DNA of 64,000 bases, taken from Siccibacter turicensis LMG 23730. Lineage in GTDB: Bacteria; Pseudomonadota; Gammaproteobacteria; Enterobacterales; Enterobacteriaceae. The position numbers and the translations under genes were made by a program. The notes beneath the pieces are model-generated. The model was given only the letters and a program-made list of their open reading frames with translations, was not told where the DNA came from and searched no databases. Shown piece after piece: positions 1-8,571 of the stretch (position 1 is the first letter of the stretch; every line of letters begins with the position of its first letter). The DNA lies in assembly GCF_000463155.2 (NCBI RefSeq), contig NZ_AWFZ01000042.1:76281-140280 (forward strand), written 5' to 3'.

Positions 1-1
1 C

Positions 2-2030
2 TACATCCTTGCCGACAGCCAGCTTAACTACCAGTTTGATGTGCGCCTGCCCTACAGCGAGCCATCGGGTCTGTTCGCCGGCGCGGCAGAATCGGTGTGG
101 GATGTGCGGACCTGGTTCAACATTGCCCCCCGGCGCCGTCACCACGCGTGATTACAACTACCGGACAGCCTCCACGCCGATGGATGCGACGGTCAGCGTG
201 CGTAACGATGTGGTTACCACCGGGGAGCATTACCGCTACGCCGCGCCTTATCGTGCAGCGGGTGACGACGCCAGCCCGGAGCCGGAAACCGAATCTGGCG
301 CGTTTTATGCCCGGCTTCATCATGAGCGGGAACTGAATAAATCAGCCCGCATCCACCTGTTCAGCAATGCGGCACACCTCACCCCCGGGCAGGTGCTGGA
401 GCCGCAGGGCGATGTCATTGCAGCCCTGAAAGAGGGCGTTATCCTCACCCTGGTGACCTACCGGGGAGCGCGCGATTCCCGTCTGCATGTGTCGGTCTGG
501 GGAATGCCCTATACCGAACGGTACTGTTTCCGTTCGGTAGAAGTCCCGCGTCCGGTCATCACGGGCACGCTTCCGGCCCGGGTTGAGAGCCGGGAGAAGA
601 ATGATATCTACGCTCACCTGGACGAGCAGGGGCGCTACCGGGTGAAGCCGGACTTCGACCGGGAGGGGACGGAACCTCCGGAGGCCGTATCCTTGCCGCC
701 TCCGGCGACCATGCGAGAATTCAATCCCGAAACGCTCACCCCGTGGGTGACGCCGGTGTATGCAAAATCCTGCCTGAAGGAGAAAGGTTGCACGGATGCC
801 GGTACTGCCGAAGAGCCCGTTGATAACTTTGGACAGATGACAATTTTTGCCCAGCCTGTCGAGGACGACTGCTGCGGCTATGGTCATCAGCATGAGCATG
901 AGCATGAGCATGCAGATGATGAAGTCGTTCAGCATGCCCAGTCAGCCAAAAAACGTAAGCCTGACGCCGGGGGCGCAAATGCACCTGCTCAGGCAACGGC
1001 TGCACCGCTTGCTCTGGGTGCTGCTACGGGCGAGATGACCCAGGTCTGGGGGGAATGGTCCCTGACCGGCGTATTGGGTGCGGCCCGGGGGATTCCGTAT
1101 GTAGGAGCGATGATGTCCGCGCTCTACGTTCCATCTGCGGGCGAGGGGAGTGACAGGGTTCCTGGCCGGGACGAATTCTGGTACGAGGAAGAGCTACGGC
1201 AGAAAGCCATCGCCGGGGCAAAAGCGACAACTTGGGTGAGGTTCTTCTGGCGCCAGGATGAGCAGGGCAACATGCGGGTCTATGGTGTCCATACGGGTGA
1301 AGGTACTCCGTATGAAGGTGTCCGTACGGCAAACATGGTGTGGAATAGTGAACATAATCAATATGAGTTCACTCCAGCTCACGGTGCCGATGGTCCGCTG
1401 ATTACCTGGACGCCTGAGAGACCAGCAGGCAGTGATCTTCCCTCACATACCGGCAGCGACATCAAGCCAATAGACCAGGCTACAATACTCGTCACGCCAA
1501 TTCCTGACGGCAAAGATGAATACACGACACCACCTTTCCCGGTGCCGGAAGAACGCGATCTTAACGATTACATACTGGTCTTCCCTGCGGACTCCGGGAT
1601 TAAGCCGATCTATGTTTATCTCAAAACCGCCAGGGATGAGCCAGGTGTGGTAACAGGGAAGGGTGAGACGCTATCAGGCACTGAAAAATGGCTTGGGGCC
1701 GCAAGTACTGGTCTGGGTGCTCCAGTGCCATCTCAAATCGCTGATAAGCTAAGAGGACAAGAGTTCAGTAATTTTGATGTATTCAGAGCAGCTTTCTGGA
1801 AGGCCGTTGCGGCTGATCCAGAGTGATCATTACAATTTAAACCTTCAAACTTATACAGGATGCGTGTTGGTAAAGCTCCTCGCAGTGTCCGGGTTGAACA
1901 TGTTGGTAAACGTAAAAGTTTCGAGTTACATCATGTGGATAATATTTCAGATGGCGGCGCTGTGATGGATTGCGATAATGTTAGAGCGACAACACCTAAA
2001 AGACACATAGACATTCACAAGGGGAAGTAA
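2..2030 (+). pseudogene. Broken VgrG / colicin-type HNH DNase effector chimera (5' end outside window)
   Basis: The reading starts before the window. Frame 2 (from base 2) encodes VgrG spike sequence up to WFNIAP. At the six-C run 126-131 it shifts by one base, and VgrG sequence continues in the next frame (TTRDYNYRTAS, HHERELN, VESREKNDIYAHLDEQGRY) to about base 665. The gp5-like needle that should follow is missing. Instead the frame enters a linker typical of S-type pyocin/colicin T6SS effectors (MREFNPETLTPWVTP), a His-rich stretch near 888-911, a pyocin-S-type domain (WGEWSLTGVLGAARG onward) and a colicin E2/E9-type nuclease domain (GAPVPSQIADKLRGQEF). An in-frame TGA at 1824-1826 cuts the nuclease. 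The same frame then stays open to TAA 2028-2030 and carries the HNH motif (ELHHVDN ... TTPKRHIDIH). A single TTA-to-TGA change would explain the stop. With a frameshift, a missing needle and a stop, I call it a non-functional remnant. Confidence 0.85.
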
Positions 2031-2033
2031 ATG

Positions 2034-2297
2034 ATGGAATTAAAACCGCGCTTTGAAGATTATACGGAAAATGAGTTTGAAAGTTTCATGGAGGATATTT
2101 TCAGAGAAAACACTGCGCCTGATGATGATAAGCTAGACGAGTTGCTTGAGCATTTTGAAAAAATCACTAGTCATCCAGATGGTTCAGATTTGATATACCA
2201 CACCGTTGATAAGGAAGACTGCAATCCGGAGGGGATAACTAAGGTCGTGAAAGCATGGAGAAAATCTCAAGGGCTTCCACTTTTCAAAGATAGTTAA
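2034..2297 (+). CDS. Colicin-E-type (Im2/Im7/Im8/Im9-like) DNase immunity protein
   Basis: An 87-residue acidic protein resembling colicin E9 immunity protein (Im9, about 86 aa). It begins MELK and carries the helix-III signature HPDGSDLIYHT, which corresponds to the DNase-contacting SDLIYY of Im9, and the late conserved tract VVKAWRKSQGLPLF. Proteins of this family bind the exosite of HNH DNase toxins and block access to DNA. It begins straight after the stop codon of the nuclease remnant, as expected for a toxin/immunity pair. Two ATGs sit in tandem (2031 and 2034); I chose the second because family members begin M-E-L-K. The gene is intact although its cognate toxin is broken. It may still protect against related DNases from sibling cells. 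Confidence 0.85.
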   Translation: MELKPRFEDYTENEFESFMEDIFRENTAPDDDKLDELLEHFEKITSHPDGSDLIYHTVDKEDCNPEGITKVVKAWRKSQGLPLFKDS

Positions 2298-2333
2298 ACA
2301 AGAAAATTCAAATTCTATTTAAGAAGGCGTTTT

Positions 2334-2628
2334 ATGGAACTTAAAGACTCATTTTCAGAATATACACAGCAAGAATTTCTATTTTTTTTTGAATGAATTT
2401 TTTAAGGGATCTCGAAAAGTGAATTTAAAGGGGGGTGCACTTAGTGATTATTTGACAAAATTATCGAATCACTTTGACAAAATAACGGAGTATGCTGAAA
2501 AGAGCGATTTAATATTTTACCCAGAGGATAATTCAAAATGTACTCCGGAAGGATTGCTTGAGACAGTTTTGAACTGGAGAAAGACCCAAGGCCTCCCGCT
2601 TTTTAAAAACTCTCAAGCTGATTGGTGA
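2334..2628 (+). pseudogene. Second colicin-E-type immunity gene, frameshifted in a T9 run
   Basis: From ATG 2334 the frame reads MELKDSFSEYTQQEFLFFF and then stops at TGA after the nine-T run 2382-2390. Removing one T restores NEFFKGSRK and the rest of an Im-family protein: the helix-III-like tract EKSDLIFYPED and the conserved tail NWRKTQGLPLFKNS, ending at 2628. The downstream part alone could start only at TTG 2389, which would lose the N-terminal helix. The restored product would be about 97 aa and clearly paralogous to the immunity gene just upstream. Tandem non-identical immunity genes are common behind polymorphic DNase toxins. The indel could be real decay, slippage-based switching, or a homopolymer sequencing error. 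Confidence 0.75.
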
Positions 2629-2635
2629 GGTCAAA

Positions 2636-3088
2636 ATGCCAGATAGAAAATCCCCATCTCTATACGAAATTCTTACTGGCAACTTTACAGGGGAACTTCC
2701 CCTTGAAGTTGTAAACGAAGAAGACCAGGTTATTTTATCCGTGCTGGATAACATCCAAAGTATTTTGAACGCCCGGGCCGGGGCTATATCCCATCTACCA
2801 GATTATGGTTTGCCGGATATGACCAAAATTCTGCAAGGCATGCCCGGGACAGCCCACGAGCTGATAGATACATTGGCCGGTGTCCTGCTCAAATATGAAC
2901 CTCGATTGCAGTCACTCAATGTCACTTTACTCGAACAACAGGTGCCAGGTGAGCTGCGTTACGCCATCGATGCGGAACTGAGAGGTATCGGACTTGTACG
3001 GTATGGCACTGAGTTTATGCCAGAGGGGAAAGTGTTGATCAGACACCTGAAACAACAGCAGTACCTCGAAAACCGTCACTCTATCTAA
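2636..3088 (+). CDS. tssE: T6SS baseplate wedge protein TssE (gp25-like)
   Basis: A 150-residue protein of the GPW/gp25 family, the T6SS counterpart of phage T4 gp25. It forms part of the cytoplasmic baseplate wedge on which the TssB/TssC sheath assembles. Visible features are the N-terminal SLYEILTGNF segment, the central DYGLPDM...LQGMPG region typical of TssE, the helix ELIDTLAGVLLKYEPRL, and the C-terminal strand-rich part ending in a LIRHLKQQQY tail. Its length is normal for TssE. A GAGG ribosome-binding site precedes ATG 2636. It follows the effector/immunity remnants and precedes a VasL-domain gene, so it lies at the 3' end of a T6SS cluster that continues upstream of the window. Confidence 0.85.
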   Translation: MPDRKSPSLYEILTGNFTGELPLEVVNEEDQVILSVLDNIQSILNARAGAISHLPDYGLPDMTKILQGMPGTAHELIDTLAGVLLKYEPRLQSLNVTLLEQQVPGELRYAIDAELRGIGLVRYGTEFMPEGKVLIRHLKQQQYLENRHSI

Positions 3089-3121
3089 TCCACCCATTCT
3101 CTTTTCGATACGGAATTCACG

Positions 3122-4456
3122 ATGCTCCACACAACCGCACGCCACCTCAAGACCGGGGGCGATCCCCGCACATTGTCCGATTATTCAGCATTACGCGATG
3201 AGCTCGCTAAACTATCCCATCCGGCCCGTCCGGATGTGGATTGGGCATATGCCGAAAGGCTCTGCATGTCGCTGTTTGAGCATAACGGCGTGGAGCTACG
3301 CACCGCGGCCTGGTATACCCTGGCGCGTACTCACACGGCCGGGTTGCCCGGTCTGAACGAAGGGCTGGCGGTGCTGGAAGCGTTGATTATCCATCAGTGG
3401 GGGGCGATGTGGCCGCAGCCGGTACATGCGCGCATAGAGATCCTCGCTGGTCTGAGCCCGCGCCTGCAGCAGCGGATGCGTACCCTTACGCTGCATTATG
3501 CCGACCTGAAAGCCCTCTATCAGGCAGAGCACTACCTCACGGCCATCGGCGATGCCCTGCAACGGCTGGAGCTGAGGCATGCCAGCCAGCTTGATGGCCT
3601 GCGCACGCAGCTGCATAACGCGGCGGTGCGGCTTGAGGCGGGTCGCGGCGTGGACGGGGAGACAACGGACATTACGCTGCCTGTTCACACGATATCGGGA
3701 CCTGAGCGTGCGTCAGACGAGCCGGAGATGACGACAACTCCGTGGATCTTCGTGGCACAGCCCGAGCCGAAGCCGAAGGTGACGGTCATTAGCGCCCGCC
3801 AACCGACGCGGCTGCTCTGCAAGCCGTTTGCCGCAGGGATGCTGATCATGCTGGTGCTGAGTAGCGCCGCACTGTGTGGCTGGCGCTCTCTGCATCAGCC
3901 TGACCCATTGGGCGCCCTTACGGCCTCGCTGACCCTGCCGGAACCGCTTACCGCCGCGCAGCGCCGGGCATTACCAGCGGATGCGCACCTGGCGGAGGCG
4001 GGTCTGCACCGCACGCGGCAGCAGCTCGTCCGGCTGAGCAGCCTGCCGCCGGACTGGCCTTTGCGCTACGGTAGCGATCTGGTCCAACAGGCGCAAACGC
4101 TATGGCCGATACAGGCGAAACCGCTCGCTCAGCAGTGGCAGAACCAGCTCAACGCCACTGCGCTGACTCAGGAAAAGCTAAACGGCTGGCATCAGGGCAT
4201 GACGCAGCTACAGCATCTGACCGATCGCCTGAACGCGCTGGATGAACGTCGGGGGCGCTATATCACCGGCAGCGAGCTGAAAACCATGGTGTTTTCCATT
4301 ATGCAGTCGTTTAACAGTGCGGTTCCGGCAGAGGAGCAGCTGCGTCAGCTCACGCTGGACCCAGCGGGCGCGGCGCAGAAGCGTGAGGCAGAAACCGCCC
4401 TTAACGCGCTGTTAAACCGCTATACGCTGCTGGCTGGACCGGCCGTTGTGCCGTAA
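3122..4456 (+). CDS. T6SS TssA/TagA-like protein (ImpA_N and VasL domains)
   Basis: A 444-residue protein with an ImpA-type N-terminal domain (about residues 15-120, with the tract ILAGLSPRLQQRMRTL), a helical middle, one transmembrane segment at about 236-254 (FAAGMLIMLVLSSAALCG), and a C-terminal VasL-type helical domain (about 290-444). ImpA_N proteins (TssA and TagA) act on the T6SS baseplate and sheath: TssA primes sheath polymerisation, and the membrane-linked TagA type holds the far end of the extended sheath. The membrane segment plus VasL tail argues for the TagA-like type rather than the soluble capping type, but this is inferred from architecture. It lies 33 bp after tssE and is the last T6SS gene before tRNA-Asn. 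Confidence 0.75.
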   Translation: MLHTTARHLKTGGDPRTLSDYSALRDELAKLSHPARPDVDWAYAERLCMSLFEHNGVELRTAAWYTLARTHTAGLPGLNEGLAVLEALIIHQWGAMWPQPVHARIEILAGLSPRLQQRMRTLTLHYADLKALYQAEHYLTAIGDALQRLELRHASQLDGLRTQLHNAAVRLEAGRGVDGETTDITLPVHTISGPERASDEPEMTTTPWIFVAQPEPKPKVTVISARQPTRLLCKPFAAGMLIMLVLSSAALCGWRSLHQPDPLGALTASLTLPEPLTAAQRRALPADAHLAEAGLHRTRQQLVRLSSLPPDWPLRYGSDLVQQAQTLWPIQAKPLAQQWQNQLNATALTQEKLNGWHQGMTQLQHLTDRLNALDERRGRYITGSELKTMVFSIMQSFNSAVPAEEQLRQLTLDPAGAAQKREAETALNALLNRYTLLAGPAVVP

Positions 4457-4516
4457 TAAGCTCGACGTATGTCTGTAGGAGCAGGTCTGGCGCAACGCGG
4501 GAATACAGGCATGAAA

Positions 4517-4546
4517 AAGCCCGCTTACCTTGTGGTAAGCGGGCTT
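4517..4546 (-). terminator. Rho-independent terminator of tRNA-Asn
   Basis: A 12-bp perfect stem (AGCCCGCTTACC / GGTAAGCGGGCT) with a 4-base loop, followed on the minus strand by a U-run from the A-tract at 4514-4518. It lies about 9 bases after the 3' CCA of tRNA-Asn. Confidence 0.9.
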
Positions 4547-4554
4547 CTAAAATA

Positions 4555-4630
4555 TGGCTCCTCTGACTGGACTCGAACCAGTGACATACGGATTAACAGT
4601 CCGCCGTTCTACCGACTGAACTACAGAGGA
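4555..4630 (-). tRNA. tRNA-Asn (GUU)
   Basis: A 76-nt tRNA on the minus strand: 5' TCCTCTGTAGTTCAGTCGG, anticodon loop CTGTTAA with anticodon GTT, T-arm GGTTCGAGTCC, acceptor strand CAGAGGA and an encoded 3' GCCA. It matches enterobacterial tRNA-Asn closely. tRNA-Asn genes are frequent integration sites for genomic islands, and the T6SS block ends about 100 bp from its 3' end. No integrase gene is visible here. Confidence 0.97.
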
Positions 4631-4648
4631 ATCGTGTGAACGGGGCGC

Positions 4649-4677
4649 ATAGTACTGGCCCCGTTATTCTCTGTCAA
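4649..4677 (-). promoter_or_regulatory. Sigma-70 promoter of tRNA-Asn
   Basis: On the minus strand, -35 TTGACA (4677-4672) and -10 TACTAT (4654-4649) are separated by 17 bp. A GC-rich discriminator (GCGCCCCG) follows, as is usual for stringently controlled stable-RNA promoters. Confidence 0.85.
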
Positions 4678-4730
4678 TTGGTGAATCAGGTTTTTGATTC
4701 AACTGGCGATTTTAAAATCAGCCTGACCAG

Positions 4731-5528
4731 TTAATGCAGCTGTCCGGCGGCATTTTCATCGTTTTGCGTGCTGTCACGCAGCCGTTTGAGTGGATCCTGA
4801 CGGTAGAACTGGCAAAAACGCTGCCAGAGGGCAGGGAAGCGCGGCGCGAACAGCTCCGGCGCGCTAAAGAAATACTCTGACAGGACGGCAAAGCACTCGG
4901 CGGGATCGGAGGCCGCATAGGCATCGATGCTGGCCGCGTTTTCGCCCACCAGATCGATCTCATCCTGAATGTTGTCCATCGCAGCATGCAGATCGTGCTC
5001 CCAGGCGGCCACTTCGCGCAGGGGAATAAAGGGGATGCCGCTGGCGCGATCGCCGTTGCGTGCGTCCAGCTTATGGGCGACCTCATGGAAAATCAGGTTG
5101 AAGCCGGAGGCGTCGAAGGAGTCCTGGATGTCGAGCCAGTTCAGCACGATGGGGCCCTGCTGCCAGCTCTGCCCGGAGTGCACCACGCGCTGGCTGTGCA
5201 CCAGCCCAATGTCGTCTTCCCACTCATCGTCCACCATAAACGGGGCAGGGTAGATCAGCACCTCATGGAAGCCGTCAAGCCACTCCAGCCCCAGCTCCAT
5301 CACCGGCAGACAGAACAGCAACGCGATGCGTGCGGTTTTTAACTCGTCCAGCTCGAAGTTTTGCAGCGGAACGAGACGTTTTTGCTCCACGAAGCGGGTA
5401 GCCAGCCGGATCAGTTTCTCCTGCTCTTCCGGGGTCAGGCTTGCCAGAACAGGGATAGCAATCGCCTGCTCCCAGGGCAACTCAAGGCGCGGTGAAGATT
5501 CGGTTATTTTCCAGGGCCACTTAATCAT
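4731..5528 (-). CDS. mtfA: MtfA, DgsA (Mlc) anti-repressor and zinc peptidase
   Basis: A 265-residue protein matching MtfA over its full length. MtfA binds the glucose repressor Mlc/DgsA in the cytoplasm, relieving repression of ptsG, and has zinc-dependent aminopeptidase activity. The gluzincin motif HEVAH is at residues 148-152, and the downstream glutamate expected as third zinc ligand is in AECFAV (E211). The start ATG at 5528 gives MIKWPWK, as in the family. It is transcribed in the same direction as the tRNA-Asn gene, which has its own promoter in between. Its position between tRNA-Asn and tRNA-Ser resembles the E. coli arrangement. Confidence 0.95.
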   Translation of the reverse strand: MIKWPWKITESSPRLELPWEQAIAIPVLASLTPEEQEKLIRLATRFVEQKRLVPLQNFELDELKTARIALLFCLPVMELGLEWLDGFHEVLIYPAPFMVDDEWEDDIGLVHSQRVVHSGQSWQQGPIVLNWLDIQDSFDASGFNLIFHEVAHKLDARNGDRASGIPFIPLREVAAWEHDLHAAMDNIQDEIDLVGENAASIDAYAASDPAECFAVLSEYFFSAPELFAPRFPALWQRFCQFYRQDPLKRLRDSTQNDENAAGQLH

Positions 5529-5622
5529 CGTATTTGCTCACAACGTCGTCACTCAAACAAAATGGGTCATGCCAGGTCTGTTAAAACGCCGCATTCCCTG
5601 GCATCATACTGGCTACACGCGT

Positions 5623-5712
5623 GGAGAGATGCCGGAGCGGCTGAACGGACCGGTCTCGAAAACCGGAGTAGGGGCAACCCTACCGGGGGTTCAAATCCCC
5701 CTCTCTCCGCCA
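5623..5712 (+). tRNA. serU: tRNA-Ser (CGA)
   Basis: A 90-nt class II tRNA: acceptor GGAGAGA, anticodon loop CTCGAAA with anticodon CGA, long variable arm GTAGGGGCAACCCTAC, T-arm GGGGGTTCAAATCCCCC, 3' CGCCA. This is the serU type. A possible -10 element (CATACT, 5605-5610) precedes it, but I see no convincing -35. Confidence 0.97.
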
Positions 5713-5915
5713 CTTATTCAAACAGTTATTTCGTTACTTTTCAGTGACAAACATCCCGTTGAGCGACTCGCGCTAACCTGCATCCCGGCCATAATCTGTA
5801 CTTCAGTCTACGTTAACATCGACCAGACCACAGGCCGCCCCGTGCCTTTTCGGCTTCATCCTGGCGCGAACACGACGCTGAAAGCGGTGCGTCGGGGCGG
5901 GCAATGAGGAGAAAC

Positions 5916-6605
5916 ATGGATATACCACACTGGCAGCAGCGCTTCGAGAGCTGGTTTGCCCGCCAGCCCGCCTCAGATGACGCCGCGCACGATCTGTCAC
6001 ATTTCAGACGCGTCTGGGCGACCGCGCAGCATATTATGCAACAGGAGCCGGCCAGTGCGGGAGTGGTGCTGGCTGCCTGTTACTTCCACGACATTGTCAA
6101 TCTGCCGAAAAACCACCCCCAACGCCATCTCGCCTCAGCGCAGGCCGCCGAACGCGCCCGTGCCATTCTGACTGAAGACTTCCCTGACTTTCCCGCTGCG
6201 CTGCACGACGACGTGGCCCATGCCATACACGCCCACAGCTTCAGCGCCGCGGTAACCCCGCTGACCCTGGAGGCGAAAGTCGTCCAGGATGCCGACCGGC
6301 TGGAGTCGCTGGGTGCCATCGGACTGGCGCGGGTGTTTTACGTCTCAGGCCAGCTGGGACGCGGGCTGTTCGACAGCGAGGATCCGCTGGCGGAGCGCCG
6401 TCCGCTGGACGACAGCCGCTACGCCGTGGATCACTTTCGCAGCAAGCTGCTGAAGCTGCCTGCCACCATGCAAACCTGCACCGGCCGCGAACTGGCGCGC
6501 CATAACGCCGACTTCCTGATTGGCTATCTGGCGAAGCTGTGCGCCGAGCTTAACGGTGAGTTTGCCGCCAGCGACCCAACCGTTGCGGCACGGCTCGCGG
6601 GTTAA
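5916..6605 (+). CDS. yedJ: HD-domain phosphohydrolase YedJ
   Basis: A 229-residue HD-superfamily protein. The metal-binding residues appear in order: H ([10 protein letters not shown]), the HD pair ([14 protein letters not shown]) and a later D ([19 protein letters not shown], the conserved DADRL motif). This family comprises cytosolic metal-dependent phosphohydrolases; the substrate of YedJ is not established. I chose ATG 5916 ([10 protein letters not shown]) because an AGGAG ribosome-binding site (5907-5911) lies just upstream, whereas an upstream in-frame ATG at 5904 would sit on it. It is followed by dcm on the same strand after a 72-bp gap. Confidence 0.88.
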   Translation: MDIPHWQQRFESWFARQPASDDAAHDLSHFRRVWATAQHIMQQEPASAGVVLAACYFHDIVNLPKNHPQRHLASAQAAERARAILTEDFPDFPAALHDDVAHAIHAHSFSAAVTPLTLEAKVVQDADRLESLGAIGLARVFYVSGQLGRGLFDSEDPLAERRPLDDSRYAVDHFRSKLLKLPATMQTCTGRELARHNADFLIGYLAKLCAELNGEFAASDPTVAARLAG

Positions 6606-6677
6606 CGGCGCGCCCATACCGACCGCGGTTTTGTGTTACGCTGTCTGATATTTTGCTTTTTCCGATCAGAGTGATTG

Positions 6678-8129
6678 ATGCACGACAAACACGCCATACT
6701 GGACGATACGCTTGCGCTGCCGGCTAACGACGCCGCAGCCGGACATGCCGCTGGCCTGCTGGCGCAGGTGGCCGCGATTTACTCCACCCGTCACGTGCTG
6801 GCGACGCTCAATGCCGCAGGCGAGCGCAGCTGGAGCGTCGCCCGTCTGAAAAAAGCGCTGCTCACCCCCGAAGCGCTGCCGCTGCGCGACGCCGAGTGCG
6901 CCGCGCTGGCACCGCTGCTGCCGTCGCCCCCGGCCCACCATCCCGATTACGCCTTTCGCTTTATCGATCTGTTTGCCGGTATCGGCGGCATCCGCAGCGG
7001 GTTCGAGGCCATCGGCGGCCAGTGCGTGTTCACCAGTGAGTGGAACAAGCACGCGGTGCGCACCTATAAAGCGAACTGGTACTGCGATCCGGCGGTACAT
7101 CAGTTTAATGAAGACATCCGCGATGTGACCCTGAGCCACCGGAAAGAGGTGTCCGACCAGGCGGCGGCGGAGCATATCCGCGCCGTGGTGCCGCAACACG
7201 ATGTGCTGCTGGCGGGCTTCCCCTGTCAGCCGTTTTCCCTGGCCGGCGTCTCGAAGAAAAATGCGCTGGGGCGCGCCCACGGCTTCGCCTGCGAAACCCA
7301 AGGGACGCTGTTCTTCGACGTGGTGCGGGTGATTGACGCCCATCGCCCGGCGATGTTTGTGCTGGAGAACGTCAAAAACCTCAAGAGCCACGACAAAGGC
7401 AACACCTTCCGCATCATCATGCAGACCCTGGACGAGCTGGGGTATGAAGTGGCTGATGCGGCCGAGACCGGCCGCGACGACCCCAAGGTTATCGACGGAA
7501 AACACTTCCTGCCGCAGCACCGGGAGCGCATCGTGCTGGTGGGGTTCCGGCGCGATCTCAATCTGCATCAGGGCTTCACCCTGCGGGATCTCCCCACCTG
7601 TTACCCGGCGCAGCGCCCGGCGTTTGGCGAGCTGCTCGACCCGACGGTGGACGCCCGGTATATCCTCAGCCCCACCCTGTGGGACTACCTCTATCGCTAT
7701 GCCCTGAAGCATCAGGCGAAGGGCAACGGCTTTGGCTACGGGCTGGTGGATCCGCGCAACCCGGCCAGCATCGCCCGCACGCTGTCGGCGCGTTACTACA
7801 AAGACGGGGCGGAAATCCTGGTAGATCGCGGCTGGGATAAAGCCCTCGGCGAGCAGGATTTCAACGATGAAGCCAACCAGAGCCGTCGTCCACGACGCCT
7901 GACGCCGCGCGAGTGCGCCCGGCTGATGGGGTTTGAAGCGCCGGGTCAGAGCCGGTTCCGCATTCCGGTGTCGGATACCCAGGCCTACCGCCAGTTTGGT
8001 AACTCGGTGGTGGTGCCGGCGTTCGCGGCGGTGGCGCGTCTGCTGTCGGATCGTATCCGGCAGGCGGTGGCCCTGACGCGGGGAGAGCATGCTGATGGCC
8101 GACGTACACGACAAAGCGACCCGCAGTAA
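6678..8129 (+). CDS. dcm: DNA-cytosine methyltransferase Dcm
   Basis: A 483-residue C5-cytosine methyltransferase highly similar to E. coli Dcm, which methylates the inner C of CCWGG using SAM. Motif I is [16 protein letters not shown] (about 95-110), the catalytic PCQ loop [11 protein letters not shown] has the nucleophile at C183, then [22 protein letters not shown], and the C-terminal FGNSVVVP motif. It is an orphan methylase with no cognate restriction enzyme beside it. The first ATG (6678) is chosen; a TTG sits immediately upstream. It overlaps the start of vsr by 35 bp, the classic dcm-vsr arrangement that couples methylation to repair of the T:G mismatches it promotes. Confidence 0.97.
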   Translation: MHDKHAILDDTLALPANDAAAGHAAGLLAQVAAIYSTRHVLATLNAAGERSWSVARLKKALLTPEALPLRDAECAALAPLLPSPPAHHPDYAFRFIDLFAGIGGIRSGFEAIGGQCVFTSEWNKHAVRTYKANWYCDPAVHQFNEDIRDVTLSHRKEVSDQAAAEHIRAVVPQHDVLLAGFPCQPFSLAGVSKKNALGRAHGFACETQGTLFFDVVRVIDAHRPAMFVLENVKNLKSHDKGNTFRIIMQTLDELGYEVADAAETGRDDPKVIDGKHFLPQHRERIVLVGFRRDLNLHQGFTLRDLPTCYPAQRPAFGELLDPTVDARYILSPTLWDYLYRYALKHQAKGNGFGYGLVDPRNPASIARTLSARYYKDGAEILVDRGWDKALGEQDFNDEANQSRRPRRLTPRECARLMGFEAPGQSRFRIPVSDTQAYRQFGNSVVVPAFAAVARLLSDRIRQAVALTRGEHADGRRTRQSDPQ

Positions 8130-8565
8130 AAACATGCGCGCTATCGCCACGCGCGATACCGCTATCGAAAAACGGCTCGCCGGGCTGCTTGAGACGCTCG
8201 GCATCGCCTTTCGCACACAGGACGCGGCGCTGGCCGGTCGGCCCGACTTTGTGGTCGACGACTACCGCTGCGTCATCTTTACCCACGGCTGTTTCTGGCA
8301 TCATCACGACTGCTACCTGTTTAAGGTTCCGGCAACCCGCACCGAGTTCTGGCTGGAGAAGATCGGTAAAAACGTCGCGCGCGACCGGCGGGACATTGCG
8401 CTGTTACGCGAGCAGGGCTGGCGGGTGCTGGTGGTGTGGGAGTGTGCGCTGCGTGGGCGGGCGAAGCTCAGTGATGAGGCGCTCAGCGAGCGCCTTGAAG
8501 AGTGGATCTGTAGCGGCGAGGGACGCGCGGACATTGATATCCGCGGCATTCATCGCAGCGACTGA
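8095..8565 (+). CDS. vsr: Very-short-patch mismatch endonuclease Vsr
   Basis: A 156-residue protein nearly collinear with E. coli Vsr, which nicks 5' of the T in T:G mismatches arising from deamination of Dcm-methylated cytosine. The opening [14 protein letters not shown], the catalytic D51 in [10 protein letters not shown] and the zinc/active-site tract [10 protein letters not shown] are all present, as are the [11 protein letters not shown] and VLVVWECAL tracts. ATG 8095 is preferred to 8089 because the family begins MADVHD. The start lies inside the end of dcm in another frame, so the two genes are translated from one message. It ends tail-to-tail with yedA, 6 bp apart. Confidence 0.96.
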   Translation: MADVHDKATRSKNMRAIATRDTAIEKRLAGLLETLGIAFRTQDAALAGRPDFVVDDYRCVIFTHGCFWHHHDCYLFKVPATRTEFWLEKIGKNVARDRRDIALLREQGWRVLVVWECALRGRAKLSDEALSERLEEWICSGEGRADIDIRGIHRSD

Positions 8566-8571
8566 TTAGGT

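Noticed and set aside
342-935. Long open frame on the minus strand inside the VgrG/effector remnant
   Set aside because: It is antisense to recognisable VgrG sequence, rich in Leu-Met repeats from the CAT/GAG repeat, and has no family resemblance.
2389-2628. Independent 79-residue gene starting at TTG
   Set aside because: The sequence is the C-terminal part of an immunity protein whose start at 2334 is one base out of frame; no ribosome-binding site precedes the TTG.
5581-5610. Promoter for tRNA-Ser
   Set aside because: A CATACT element is present, but the best upstream hexamer (TTAAAA) is 18 bp away and weak.
6666-8216. 516-codon minus-strand frame opposite dcm
   Set aside because: Antisense shadow of dcm, which has all methylase motifs.
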